Origin: Anabaena minutissima FACHB-250
GTDB taxonomy: Bacteria; Cyanobacteriota; Cyanobacteriia; Cyanobacteriales; Nostocaceae
Direction: 5' to 3'
Assembly: GCF_014697125.1 (NCBI RefSeq)
Contig: NZ_JACJRG010000009.1
Location: forward strand, 1-64,000
Length of the DNA: 64,000 nt
Position 1 is the first letter of the stretch. The number at the start of each line of letters is the position of its first letter. Below are positions 7,742 to 16,760 of the stretch, in pieces. Made by a program: the position numbers and the translations under genes. Under the pieces are notes generated by a model that searched no databases, was not told where the DNA came from, and saw nothing but the letters and a program-made list of their open reading frames with translations.

Positions 7742-9436
7742 TTATTTGTCATACCGCCTGGGTGTATAGACGCTAACACTACCATCACTGCGGTTAATAA
7801 TTCTAGTTTGACTAGAACCGACAATAATCACGGTTCGCATATCTGCAATATCGGGTGTTAACTGTTCAAGGGTAATTACTTGCACTGTTTGCTTTGGTCT
7901 GCCGAGATTACGAGCTAAAACTACCGGAGTATTGGGTGTTCTATAACGCAACAAAATATTTTTCGCGTCAGCTAATTGCCAAGTGCGCTCTTTGGAAACA
8001 GGATTGTAAAAGGCAATGGCAAAATCAGCTTGGGCAGCCGCCGCAATACGTTGTTCTATAATTGACCAAGGCTTCAAGATATCAGATAAGGAAATCGTAC
8101 AAAAATCATGTCCCAAGGGTGCGCCAACGGCGGCGGCGGCGGCTTGCATGGCGGAAATACCCGGTGCGACGTGAATATCAATAGTGTCCCATTCGGGCTT
8201 GTGGTGCTGGTCAAGGACTTCAAACACCGCAGTAGCCATTGCATAGATACCAGGGTCGCCGGAAGAAACTACGACTACATAGCGTCCAGTCGCAGCTAAA
8301 TCTAAGGCCATTTTTGCCCGTGCAATTTCTTCGCGGTTGTCTGACTCATGGCGTTGCTTTCCCACCGCGAGAGAACCAACTAAATCTAGATAAGTTTTGT
8401 AACCTACTAAGTCAGTGGCCGATTTGAGGATTTCTTTGACTTCCGGGGACATCCATTGGGAACTACCGGGGCCTGTGCCAATAATTGCTAACCTTCCTCG
8501 TGGCTGACCGATGATGTTGGGGTCTATGGGTTGGGGGGAAATAGCGATCATCGCAGATGGCGATAATGAGTCTAGTAATTTACCATCTCTACCTGTTGCT
8601 GTTAATGCTAATGCTTCTGGTTCTAAGTCTTCATGGAAAAAGCGAGTCGGTACACCGTAGAAACTAGCTATGGTATGTATATTTGGGTTAGCGGCGATAG
8701 CGATGGGTGCAAATATGCCGGCGATAGATGCGGGGGCGATGTCTGCATTTGCTAGTAATGCTTGTACTGAGTCTAGAGTAACATCAGGATGAGTAATGGC
8801 GATCGCAACATTTTTAGGATGATAAACCAAACAGTTAGCTGTAGGAGTCACACAGCGTTCTGTGACTTGGATGCTTAAATTGCCTTTGGGGTTAATGGGT
8901 AACTGACTATTACTTAACCAAGGTGCAGTTCCTTCCAACTTTACTTGCTCCCCTGCTAATAAATCAGAGATAAATTTCTTCGCATCATCTGGGTTAGCTA
9001 AATGATACCCAGGGGGAGGAGATAACAACGCAGTGCGGAAACGGATATCGCCTGTAGTGGTAATTGCTGCTTGGGTATCCAGTACCTCAGCAATACGCCG
9101 TGCTAAATCATTGACTCCATTGAGTCCCCCCAAAAGTGGGACAACCGCGCTACCATCCTCAGCCACCGCTAACACTAGCGGTTCTTGGCGTTTGTCGGAA
9201 ATTAGGGGTGCTAGGGTTCTGATGAGAATACCAGCAGCACAAATTCCAATTAGGGGTGTTCCGGCGGCGAACAATTCCCGCAGTGTGTCACCGAAATTAG
9301 TGAAGCTGATATCAACATCACAGGTGCGTCCTGCTAAACCGTATAGCGTGGCCTCTGGTAAAACTGTGATGATTTTGCGGGCTAGTGCTACGCTATTTTG
9401 ACTTAATACTAGAACGGCAGGTGCAACCTTATTCAT
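7742..9436 (-). CDS. cobJ: Fused CbiG-like / precorrin-3B C17-methyltransferase (CobJ)
   Basis: The 564-residue protein joins two cobalamin-pathway enzymes. Residues about 1-300 resemble CbiG (cobalt-precorrin-5A hydrolase), with GICAAGILIRTLAPL and LLGGLNGVNDLARRIAEVL. Residues about 315-560 are the SAM-dependent CobJ/CbiH ring-contraction methyltransferase, with the N-terminal tetrapyrrole-methylase motif IIGTGPGSSQWMSPE, the central VVSSGDPGIYAMA and APGISAMQAAAAAVGAPLGHDF. The reaction contracts the corrin ring and methylates C17. It lies in the same orientation as CobI and CobG-CobH but is separated from them by the AlbA-type gene. The terminal codons run into a dispersed repeat. Confidence 0.93.
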   Translation of the reverse strand: MNKVAPAVLVLSQNSVALARKIITVLPEATLYGLAGRTCDVDISFTNFGDTLRELFAAGTPLIGICAAGILIRTLAPLISDKRQEPLVLAVAEDGSAVVPLLGGLNGVNDLARRIAEVLDTQAAITTTGDIRFRTALLSPPPGYHLANPDDAKKFISDLLAGEQVKLEGTAPWLSNSQLPINPKGNLSIQVTERCVTPTANCLVYHPKNVAIAITHPDVTLDSVQALLANADIAPASIAGIFAPIAIAANPNIHTIASFYGVPTRFFHEDLEPEALALTATGRDGKLLDSLSPSAMIAISPQPIDPNIIGQPRGRLAIIGTGPGSSQWMSPEVKEILKSATDLVGYKTYLDLVGSLAVGKQRHESDNREEIARAKMALDLAATGRYVVVVSSGDPGIYAMATAVFEVLDQHHKPEWDTIDIHVAPGISAMQAAAAAVGAPLGHDFCTISLSDILKPWSIIEQRIAAAAQADFAIAFYNPVSKERTWQLADAKNILLRYRTPNTPVVLARNLGRPKQTVQVITLEQLTPDIADMRTVIIVGSSQTRIINRSDGSVSVYTPRRYDK

Positions 9437-9508
9437 GGAATTTCTTGAATTTTTGAATAGATATCTTAAGTCAATATTTTTTAAATCAAACCAATATGAA
9501 CTGTTGGG

Positions 9509-10480
9509 CTATGCTGATCCAACATCTACAATTGTGACTTGATTGTTGCTTACAGAGAGAAAAGCACCACCAAGCTTCTGCTGCATTCCAAGAGAATCAA
9601 CAGACCAAGCTAAGGCATAAGACATATCATTATTAGCTTTTGGAATGGATATTTGAAAAGGGGACGTACAAATGTTAAATTTTACTCCTTGCCAAACAGG
9701 CATTGCAATAGGTACAGAATGTACAGAATAGTTATTTGAGTATGAATTTACTATAAATTCTGTGTCACTTATTTTTATACTCTGCTCTGAACCTAATCTG
9801 AAACCACCATTACTCATCACCGAAAGCTGCTTATCTATGAAGAGACGTACTATATAATACATCGCTGGTGATACCGATTCATTTGAGATTATCACATTGA
9901 AATTTATCAACGTTGAAAATTTATTTTTCTCTTCAAAATTGATACTAACTAAGTTGTTGTCAATCGTAAATTGTATTAATAATTCAGGAGCATCATCACG
10001 ACTAGCAACATCTCTAACTTCGTACTCCTCCATCGCAACCGACAGATAATTATATCTTTTGTAGAAAATATGATCATTCGCCATGTGAGGCGCACGTTTG
10101 CTTTGTGGAATACTTACCACATAAATAACACGTCCAGGATGATTATTCTTAAGTTCAATTTGCTTTATTCTTATCCCATCAATACGGCGTTTAATGGTTG
10201 AATTAATTACTTGTTCAATCCATTCTCTTGTTATTTCTGCGGGGTCATAACCAACATCGATTTTAGTTGGAAGATGGTTAGTTTCAATTACGCCATATAT
10301 GATTACTCCACCTGCTGAGTTAGCAAATGCAGAAACATCCTTACTTAATTCTTTGTTCCTATCAGGATTACGTTTATCTAAAGATGCACATCTTTTATAG
10401 TCAAGCGTAAGGCTTTCTTGTACACCTTCTTGTATAAGTAATTCAATATCTTCTTCTAACCAATCCCAAGGTTCTTTCAT
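9509..10480 (-). CDS. AlbA/Schlafen-type putative DNA-binding protein
   Basis: The 323-residue protein begins with an AlbA_2 (Schlafen AAA_4-like) domain over about residues 10-150: ESLTLDYKR, ELSKDVSAFANSAGGVIIYGV and GRVIYVVSIPQSKRAPH are the usual motifs. The rest (about 165-320) is a beta-rich region without a recognised family. Such proteins are often standalone accessory genes with nucleic-acid or nucleotide-binding roles, and some sit in defence islands. It interrupts the otherwise compact cobalamin operon, its composition is noticeably more AT-rich than the flanking cob genes, and no ribosome-binding site is evident, all of which suggest a later insertion. A role in B12 metabolism is unlikely. 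Confidence 0.8.
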   Translation of the reverse strand: MKEPWDWLEEDIELLIQEGVQESLTLDYKRCASLDKRNPDRNKELSKDVSAFANSAGGVIIYGVIETNHLPTKIDVGYDPAEITREWIEQVINSTIKRRIDGIRIKQIELKNNHPGRVIYVVSIPQSKRAPHMANDHIFYKRYNYLSVAMEEYEVRDVASRDDAPELLIQFTIDNNLVSINFEEKNKFSTLINFNVIISNESVSPAMYYIVRLFIDKQLSVMSNGGFRLGSEQSIKISDTEFIVNSYSNNYSVHSVPIAMPVWQGVKFNICTSPFQISIPKANNDMSYALAWSVDSLGMQQKLGGAFLSVSNNQVTIVDVGSA

Positions 10481-10587
10481 AAGATTATTTTTTATTGATA
10501 TTCAAATTCACTCTGTAAAAAAATATAACCAGAGTTAACTTAAGCATTTATTAAAAAACGATATAAACAATGGTTTTTACCAGATTT

Positions 10588-11292
10588 CTACAGCCGAGTC
10601 TTACTAGGTATAACAATCATCGCAAAATAAGGTACTTCCGCCGGATCAACCTCATCTATGGGTACAATCCTTTGCTGTGCGCTTGTTGCCCGTTCAATAT
10701 ATAACGCCCGTGATGCTAATCCTAATTTATGCAAGATATCTCGCACCTTGGTAAAGTGGCGACCAAGTTTCATAATGGCTGCTGCATCGGTTGTCAGTAA
10801 TTTTGTGGTGAGTTCTTCGGCTGGGAGGGGTGCAGGTAGTACGGTGAGAACATCGTTGTAATAAGTGAACGGTACACCCAAGGAAACAGCACACGCCATT
10901 AATGAAGATACTCCGGGGACGACTTCTGTTTGGTACTGTTCAGATAGGCGTGTAAATACATACATAAATGAACCGTAAAAAAACGGGTCGCCTTCACACA
11001 CTACTACTACATCCCGTCCGGCTGCTAGATGTGTGGCGATGGGTGCAACTTCTTGGTCGTAAATTTCCTGGGCTTTTTGTGGTTCTAAGGCGCGGGGGAG
11101 GTGATAGGCTACTTCGATTTGTTCCCCTGTGAGATATTGGGAAACGATCGCTCGCGCTATACTCTCTTTATCTGTGGCTGATTGATAGGCAATAACAGGA
11201 GCAGCACGCAATAGCCGCAAGGCTTTTAGGGTCAATAGTTCTGGATCTCCTGGCCCTACACCTACTCCATAGAGACGACCTTTAGCTGTCAT
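10588..11292 (-). CDS. cobI: Precorrin-2 C20-methyltransferase
   Basis: The 234-residue SAM-dependent methyltransferase adds the C20 methyl group to precorrin-2 in corrin ring synthesis. The tetrapyrrole-methylase signature appears at the N terminus (GVGVGPGDPELLTLKALRLL). The SAM-binding elements VVVCEGDPFFYGSFMY and VVPGVSSLMACAVSLGVPF follow, and length is normal for CobI/CbiL. The ATG is two bases after the stop of the CobG-CobH gene, so the two genes are transcribed, and probably translated, together downstream of the cobalamin riboswitch. Confidence 0.95.
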   Translation of the reverse strand: MTAKGRLYGVGVGPGDPELLTLKALRLLRAAPVIAYQSATDKESIARAIVSQYLTGEQIEVAYHLPRALEPQKAQEIYDQEVAPIATHLAAGRDVVVVCEGDPFFYGSFMYVFTRLSEQYQTEVVPGVSSLMACAVSLGVPFTYYNDVLTVLPAPLPAEELTTKLLTTDAAAIMKLGRHFTKVRDILHKLGLASRALYIERATSAQQRIVPIDEVDPAEVPYFAMIVIPSKTRL

Positions 11293-11294
11293 GA

Positions 11295-13511
11295 TTATTC
11301 TTCCTCCGTTGCGAGGGCGTTAACTGCGGCGGCGGCGATCGCACTGCCACCGCGCCGACCATGTAAAGTTAAAAATGGTACATTGCGGCTATCTGCTGCC
11401 AATGCGGCTTTGGATTCGGCTGCTCCCACGAACCCTACGGGAAAACCTAAAATTACCGCAGGTTTGGGACATCCTTGATCTAACATTTCCAGTAATCTAA
11501 ATAATGCTGTGGGTGCGTTGCCAATGGCAACTACTGCCCCCTCTAGGTAAGGTCGCCATAATTCTAACGCTGCCGCAGACCTAGTATTACCCAAATTTTT
11601 CGCTATTTCTGGGACTTCTGGCTCGTTGAGGGTGCAGATTACTTGGTTATTGGCAGATAAGCGTTTCCTTGTCACTCCGTCAGCTACCATGCGACAATCA
11701 CACAAAATGGGTGCGCCTGCTGCTAGTGCTGCCCTGGCTGACTGTACCGCCGTTGCTGAATATCCTAGGTCTGTGACGATATCCGTCATTCCACAGGCAT
11801 GGATGAGGCGCACAGCAACTTTAGCTACATCTGCGGGTAGTATATCTAGATTGGCTTCCGAACGAATGATGGCGAAGGAATTACGGTAGATTTCATTGGC
11901 ATCGCGGATGTATTCAGGCATGGAGTTGGGATGAGAAAATAACTGTTGTAGTTGGGCGGGTGGGTAGCGGTTGGTAAATTCCCCAAAAGATTCGGCGGGA
12001 TTTAAGCGTTTCTTTTTATACACATTTAACATCTGCTCCATGAGGGCGGGTAAGTCGGTAAAGCTTACATCATCATAGAGTTCACGTCCAAATTGTTGGT
12101 TACTGTCTCCCACATAGACTTGATAGTGTTCCTCACTGACACCGAGTAAAGCAATATCACTTTTACCATGCTGGGCGCAGGATTTTTCACAGCCGCTCAG
12201 GTGGATATTTACGGGATGTTCTAAGTTGACGCGGGATTGGAGATAGTCTGCTAATACTAAGGCGTGAGTTTTGGTATCTGTCGCCGCAGCTGCACACCCC
12301 TGGTTTCCAGAACAAGCTACTAAGGCACTTTTAATATTAGTTGGTGAGGCATCTAATTTTAAATCAGTGATTTTTCTTTGAACATCAGTAAGTCTGTGTT
12401 GGGGAATGTCTGTTAGTAGTACATTCTGCCAGGGGGTAAGTCGGAGTGTTCCATTACTGTATTTTTCGGATAAGTCGGCTAAACCACGTAGTTGTTGCGT
12501 TTCTAGGCGACCTAGGGGTAAGACTAGGCCGATGTAATATAACCCTGGTTGGCGTTGGGGATGGATACCGATGTGGTGATATTGGTTGTTTGACCTCTCC
12601 CCCAACCCCTCTTCTACAAAGAGAGGGGAGAAACTTTTCTCTTTCTCCCCCTTCCCTAGTAGGGAAGGGGGTAGGGGGGTTAGGTTTCTTCTCTCCAAAG
12701 GGAATGGTAATTGCTGCTGGACTTGTTGAAGATAGTTATCTAAGCCTAGGTGATTAATTATCTGTCTGAGTCTTGGTTTGCGGTGAGTATTAGTTTTAAT
12801 TGCATGAGAGTAAGTTAAATAAATATCTGTTAAGGCGGCTAGGACTTTTAGAGAGTGTTCGGGGGGTAAGATGATTCCGGTGTTGGTGGGGAGTTTGCCT
12901 TTTGCGCCTGCGCTGAGATGTAGGCGAAAGTAGGTTTTGTTGTCTATTGCTACTGCGCTCAATGTGATATCGTTGGGGCGATCGCAAACGGAAACTAAAC
13001 CACCACCATCAAAACAGACGCTAAATTTTGCCGATAGTCCTGATAAGGTGGAATGTTGCGTAATGTAGTTGTCCCAGTTTTGGACGAAGGGACGGGTATC
13101 AATAAGTTCTTGAGGGTCAATACCAGCTGTGGGACTGGTCATAATATTGCGGATTTGGTCTACACCACTGTTGTTAGAACCTAATCCTAAGTTCTGGAGT
13201 TGTTGCAAAACTTCAGTATCTATCCCTTGGCGAATTTCTCGGATTTGCAGGTTAGCGCGGTTAGTTACGTCTATGTAGCCACCACCATATTTATCGGCGA
13301 TATCTGCGATCGCCTGACATTGTTTACTATTAATTATGCCCCCTGGTATTCTGATGCGCGATAAGATTCCATCTTGGGCAGGTGTGGCATAAAATAAACC
13401 AGGACAAGGGGTAGAACCAGACAGCAAGACTCCAACTCCTTCCCTGTGCGACGCAGGGAGTAGACGACGATCTCTTGAAATAATTCGTAATTGAATTAGT
13501 TGGGGATTCAA
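11295..13511 (-). CDS. cobG: CobG-CobH fusion (precorrin-3B synthase / precorrin-8X methylmutase)
   Basis: The 738-residue protein fuses two B12 enzymes. Residues about 1-500 are a CobG-type sulfite/nitrite-reductase-like protein. It has the duplicated ferredoxin-like regions and the cysteines expected for a 4Fe-4S/siroheme-like centre (ACSGNQGCAAA and LSGCEKSCAQHG). Residues about 530-738 are precorrin-8X methylmutase CobH/CbiC, with the catalytic-His motif RLIHACGMTD and VGFVGAAESK, GRRGGSAIAAAAVNAL. Residues about 276-306 (TPLPPSLLGKGEK to LGERSNN) are encoded by an inserted dispersed palindrome that keeps the frame. The gene is first in the operon behind a cobalamin riboswitch. Confidence 0.93.
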   Translation of the reverse strand: MNPQLIQLRIISRDRRLLPASHREGVGVLLSGSTPCPGLFYATPAQDGILSRIRIPGGIINSKQCQAIADIADKYGGGYIDVTNRANLQIREIRQGIDTEVLQQLQNLGLGSNNSGVDQIRNIMTSPTAGIDPQELIDTRPFVQNWDNYITQHSTLSGLSAKFSVCFDGGGLVSVCDRPNDITLSAVAIDNKTYFRLHLSAGAKGKLPTNTGIILPPEHSLKVLAALTDIYLTYSHAIKTNTHRKPRLRQIINHLGLDNYLQQVQQQLPFPLERRNLTPLPPSLLGKGEKEKSFSPLFVEEGLGERSNNQYHHIGIHPQRQPGLYYIGLVLPLGRLETQQLRGLADLSEKYSNGTLRLTPWQNVLLTDIPQHRLTDVQRKITDLKLDASPTNIKSALVACSGNQGCAAAATDTKTHALVLADYLQSRVNLEHPVNIHLSGCEKSCAQHGKSDIALLGVSEEHYQVYVGDSNQQFGRELYDDVSFTDLPALMEQMLNVYKKKRLNPAESFGEFTNRYPPAQLQQLFSHPNSMPEYIRDANEIYRNSFAIIRSEANLDILPADVAKVAVRLIHACGMTDIVTDLGYSATAVQSARAALAAGAPILCDCRMVADGVTRKRLSANNQVICTLNEPEVPEIAKNLGNTRSAAALELWRPYLEGAVVAIGNAPTALFRLLEMLDQGCPKPAVILGFPVGFVGAAESKAALAADSRNVPFLTLHGRRGGSAIAAAAVNALATEEE
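12592..12684. repeat. Dispersed C/T-rich palindrome inserted in frame in cobG
   Basis: This segment has two hairpins (CTCTCCCCCAACCCCTCTT with AAGAGAGGGGAG, and CCCCCTTCCCTAG with TAGGGAAGGGGG). The type is scattered through Nostoc-like genomes, and a related element lies at 57820-57893. It is translated on the minus strand as a Pro/Gly/Lys-rich insert between the two halves of CobG. Its presence in an otherwise complete enzyme suggests that the insertion is tolerated in a surface linker. Confidence 0.75.
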
Positions 13512-13532
13512 ACCCTTTAATTACGAATTATC

Positions 13533-13622
13533 TTGAAGTTGGCATTCTGACTCAAAAACTTTTTTGTTTTATTACAGCTGCGGCACAGTCCCGGAATCTC
13601 ACCAGAGTTTCCCAACTTCAAG
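13533..13622 (-). promoter_or_regulatory. Cobalamin riboswitch
   Basis: Read on the minus strand, the region contains the cobalamin-riboswitch core: CTGGTGAGATTCCGG, then GACTGTGCCGCAGCTGTAA, then the B12-box-like GAGTCAGAATGCC. The outer arms GAAGTTGG and CCAACTTC close a P1 helix. It lies 22 bases upstream of the CobG-CobH start codon, so B12 should repress this operon. The match is by motif reading only; no covariance search was done. Confidence 0.85.
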
Positions 13623-13680
13623 CTTTAGTAATTTAACATGATCAGGCATTCAGAAAATTGAATGCTTCATATTATTTTGA

Positions 13681-14766
13681 TCAACCTGACAACTCTGTAG
13701 ATGGATGTTTTTTTACTGAGGCTTGATTTTTTCTTCGTTTGCCCTTGCGAACCGCTATAGATCCTAAAACAGCACCGACTGCTAGTTGAGATAAGATCAT
13801 GGATGGCTCAGGAACTAATGTTTTATAAGCTAGGTTACCAATAAATCTATGTGCAGCACTGGTAGGATGTAGGGAATCCCAAAATAGATACTCATCTGGA
13901 TTGTCACAAATTTCGGGTGGTGGTGAGAAAGGATTAGCAAATAGAGGAGAGTTTTCTAAGCAAGGATCTTTGACATTTGTCAAATTAAACTTTGATGGTG
14001 TAATAATGGCTTGTTGAAATAGAGAACCTGCATCCAATGTTTTGAGCTTAATTCCAGGCTGGTTAGGATTAGATTGCCCAAAAGCTTGAGAAAATAAGAA
14101 ATTATGTCCCAAACTTAATTGATTCAGTCCCTCAGAAACTACTTGACCTTGACTGGTAGCAATTGGTGTGCTGCCCAAAAGTGGTAAATTAACAACTAAA
14201 AAATTGCGTGCGCCAAAATTATAAAGTGTATCAACCGCTCCAACTAAATTAGCAACTGGCTGGTTGGGATTTGTCACTCCAGCACCTACGTAATCGTTTG
14301 CACCAGCCCATAAGATATAAAGTGCTTGTGAATCAGCAACGGGATTTGCTTGTATAAATTGAGTAATTTGTTGGGTTAATCCTACGTATCCAGGGAGTCC
14401 AGGAATCGGAAAAGTGTTTTGATCACCAGTGGTAGCACTATTCACAGCAAAGTTAATACCTGTAGGGCTATTCCCGCCGGCAAGTTGAGATACTGGGGGT
14501 AAGGGTAATCCTAATTTCGATGCTAGTTGATCTAACCAGATGGGGCCGTTAGAAAATCGCCCATTAAAGTAACCAACCTGACTGGGAGGAAGGCCTGGTA
14601 TGATTGCGAAGGAGTTGCCTGTATCGGTAAGACTATCACCAAAAGCGTATATGCTGCTGAAGTTGGCTGCTTGCGCTGCGGTGGGCATCACAGCTACAAA
14701 TGTTAGGGGTAGGGAAGTCAAAACGATGGTTTTGTATATTTGATGGATAAAGTTTTGTAAGTGCAT
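13681..14766 (-). CDS. Secreted GDSL/SGNH esterase with PEP-CTERM-like tail
   Basis: The 361-residue protein is a GDSL-family lipase/esterase of the thermolabile-haemolysin type. It has a signal peptide (TIVLTSLPLTFVAVMPTAAQA), block I FGDSLTDTGNS, block III GANDY and the C-terminal DSLHPT with catalytic Asp and His. The C terminus reads VPEPSMILSQLAVGAVLGS followed by a basic cluster, which fits a PEP-CTERM sorting signal for exosortase-linked export to the surface. It sits between the cobalamin riboswitch and cobL and is unlikely to be part of the B12 pathway. Confidence 0.9.
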   Translation of the reverse strand: MHLQNFIHQIYKTIVLTSLPLTFVAVMPTAAQAANFSSIYAFGDSLTDTGNSFAIIPGLPPSQVGYFNGRFSNGPIWLDQLASKLGLPLPPVSQLAGGNSPTGINFAVNSATTGDQNTFPIPGLPGYVGLTQQITQFIQANPVADSQALYILWAGANDYVGAGVTNPNQPVANLVGAVDTLYNFGARNFLVVNLPLLGSTPIATSQGQVVSEGLNQLSLGHNFLFSQAFGQSNPNQPGIKLKTLDAGSLFQQAIITPSKFNLTNVKDPCLENSPLFANPFSPPPEICDNPDEYLFWDSLHPTSAAHRFIGNLAYKTLVPEPSMILSQLAVGAVLGSIAVRKGKRRKNQASVKKHPSTELSG

Positions 14767-14953
14767 GATTTATGTCCTCTACTACTTAAGTAGGTATAAT
14801 TAATTTCATTTGACACTAATTTAGGTACTCTTCAGGAAATTTATAGTTAAATTTCAACATTTATGTTTGATAGTGTTGATGAATACTTAAGTTTTGAGAA
14901 AGGTGGGGAACGTAGAGGATCGCAGAGGTTAACGCGGAGGTACGCAGGAGGTT

Positions 14954-16165
14954 ATGAGGGGGAAATGGCTGTCTATTATAGGTGTTGGTGAAGATGGGTT
15001 GGCGGGATTGGGTGCGATCGCTTGTTCTCTAGTAGCTCACGCTGAGATAATTGTAGGAGGCGATCGCCATTTGGCTATGTTACCTACTGATGATGCACGG
15101 GAGAAAATATCTTGGTCTTCTCCTATTGGTGGTTCTATAGATGCAATTATTCAGCGTCGGGGTAGGTCGGTGTGTGTATTAGCCAGTGGTGATCCTATGT
15201 GTTACGGCGTTGGTACTACCCTTACACAGCGCATTCCCATCGCGGAAACGACTATTATCCCTGCACCTTCAGCTTTTAGTCTCGCCTGTGCCAGATTGGG
15301 ATGGTCTTTAACTGAGGTGGAAACTTTGAGTTTATGCGGTCGTCCCCCGGCTTTGCTGCAATCTTATATCTATCCTGGTGCGCGGTTGTTAATTTTGAGT
15401 GCAGGGAAAGATACGCCAGGGGTTGTGGCGGAAATTCTGAGACAGCGCGGTTTTGGTAGCAGTCAAATCACTGTTTTGGAACGGATGGGTGGCGTTCATG
15501 AAAGGATATTAACAGGGACAGCCACAGGTTGGGAGGAAAGAGAAATTGCTGATTTAAATGCGATCGCAGTATATTGTATTGCTGATGCTGGAATTATACC
15601 TTTATCTAGGCTACCAGGATTACCAGATGACGCTTATCACCATGATGGACAGCTAACGAAACGGGAAGTTAGGGCTGTAACTCTCTCAACCCTCGCACCC
15701 ACACCAGGACAATTACTTTGGGATGTAGGCGCAGGTTGTGGCTCGATATCTATAGAATGGATGCGAACTCATCCCAGATGTCAGGCGATCGCCATTGAAC
15801 AAAATTCTACTAGACTGCAATATATTGCTGATAATGCCGCCGCTTTGGGTACTCCCAATTTAAAAATCATTGCCGGGAAAGCACCATCAGCCCTGAAAGA
15901 CTTACCCCAACCAGACGCTATCTTTATTGGTGGTGGAGTCACAGCCGATGGATTATTTGACATTTGTTGGCAAGCATTACGCCCCGGCGGACTTTTAGTT
16001 GCTAATGTCGTCACTATAGAAGGTGAGCAAACCTTATATAAATGGTATGAAAAAGTAGGCGGCAGTTTCACCCGCATAGCTATTCAACGGGCAGAACCTA
16101 TCGGTAAATTTTTAGGCTGGAAAGCAATGGCGGCTGTGACGCAATTCGTAATTCATAATTCGTAA
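14954..16165 (+). CDS. cobL: Precorrin-6Y C5,15-methyltransferase (decarboxylating)
   Basis: The 403-residue enzyme methylates C5 and C15 and decarboxylates the acetate side chain of precorrin-6Y. The N-terminal CbiE half has IIGVGEDGLAGLG and CVLASGDPMCYGVG. The C-terminal CbiT half (about 225-400) has the SAM motif LLWDVGAGCGSISIEWMR. A CAGGAGG ribosome-binding site directly precedes ATG. It is transcribed away from the rest of the cob cluster. The last residues (QFVIHNS) are encoded by an intergenic repeat (ATTCGTAATTCATAATTCG), so the native stop was probably displaced. Confidence 0.95.
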   Translation: MRGKWLSIIGVGEDGLAGLGAIACSLVAHAEIIVGGDRHLAMLPTDDAREKISWSSPIGGSIDAIIQRRGRSVCVLASGDPMCYGVGTTLTQRIPIAETTIIPAPSAFSLACARLGWSLTEVETLSLCGRPPALLQSYIYPGARLLILSAGKDTPGVVAEILRQRGFGSSQITVLERMGGVHERILTGTATGWEEREIADLNAIAVYCIADAGIIPLSRLPGLPDDAYHHDGQLTKREVRAVTLSTLAPTPGQLLWDVGAGCGSISIEWMRTHPRCQAIAIEQNSTRLQYIADNAAALGTPNLKIIAGKAPSALKDLPQPDAIFIGGGVTADGLFDICWQALRPGGLLVANVVTIEGEQTLYKWYEKVGGSFTRIAIQRAEPIGKFLGWKAMAAVTQFVIHNS

Positions 16166-16183
16166 TTGGGGATGAGTTACTCT

Positions 16184-16230
16184 CTCCCCTGTCGCCTGTC
16201 GCCTGTCACCTGTCACCTGTCACCTCTCCC
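16184..16230. repeat. Short tandem heptamer repeat (CCTGTCA/G type)
   Basis: About five copies of a heptamer of the form CCTGTCR lie between the convergent cobL and hypothetical gene. Such short tandemly repeated repetitive (STRR) sequences are typical of heterocystous cyanobacteria. Confidence 0.7.
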
Positions 16231-16635
16231 TCACACTTTCAACACTTGATCGAGCAAATTCCTCGCAGGTTGCGCTTTAGTCAGTGCTGTTTGATGGTCG
16301 CTATAAGCACGAACCAAACGAGATAGACTGTTTACGCCTGTTTTGAGTTGATCGAGTTCTTCACCAGCGACTAGTTCACCATCTAGCATCCGCCCAATCA
16401 AAGGTTTGATATCGCCCACGTCTTGCCGAACTTTTTGCAGCTTTTCTAAAGCACTCAGTAAGCCTTTAAGAGAGTTTAAGATTTCATCGATATCTTGAAC
16501 ATCCTGTACATCCTGCACATCTTCCACTGTTTCAGGCGTATCTTCTGTTGTCACAGTCTCTTCAATCTCTGAAACTACAGGCAATTCTTGTACAGATGCT
16601 TCCGTTTCATTTTTTACCCCGGTTGTTTTTGCCAT
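16231..16635 (-). CDS. Conserved-looking acidic coiled-coil protein, unknown
   Basis: The 134-residue protein has an acidic, low-complexity first half with a triple VQD repeat (VEDVQDVQDVQDID). A helical C-terminal half (about 55-134) looks coiled-coil forming (LNSLKGLLSALEKLQKVRQDV). No catalytic motif, signal peptide or membrane span is seen. ATG at 16635 is preferred over 16653 because AGAGGA lies 8 bases upstream. It is upstream of nothing obvious and convergent with cobL. I do not recognise a family. Confidence 0.7.
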   Translation of the reverse strand: MAKTTGVKNETEASVQELPVVSEIEETVTTEDTPETVEDVQDVQDVQDIDEILNSLKGLLSALEKLQKVRQDVGDIKPLIGRMLDGELVAGEELDQLKTGVNSLSRLVRAYSDHQTALTKAQPARNLLDQVLKV

Positions 16636-16760
16636 CAACGCTTCCTCTAGCAATTTTCCTTAGTCTACCAAGAAAGATAGGGGACAGGGGATTGGGCATG
16701 AGGGAGAAAGACCAAAGTAACATCTTGCGGTCTCTAGATTATCCCTATATTCCTAACCTC

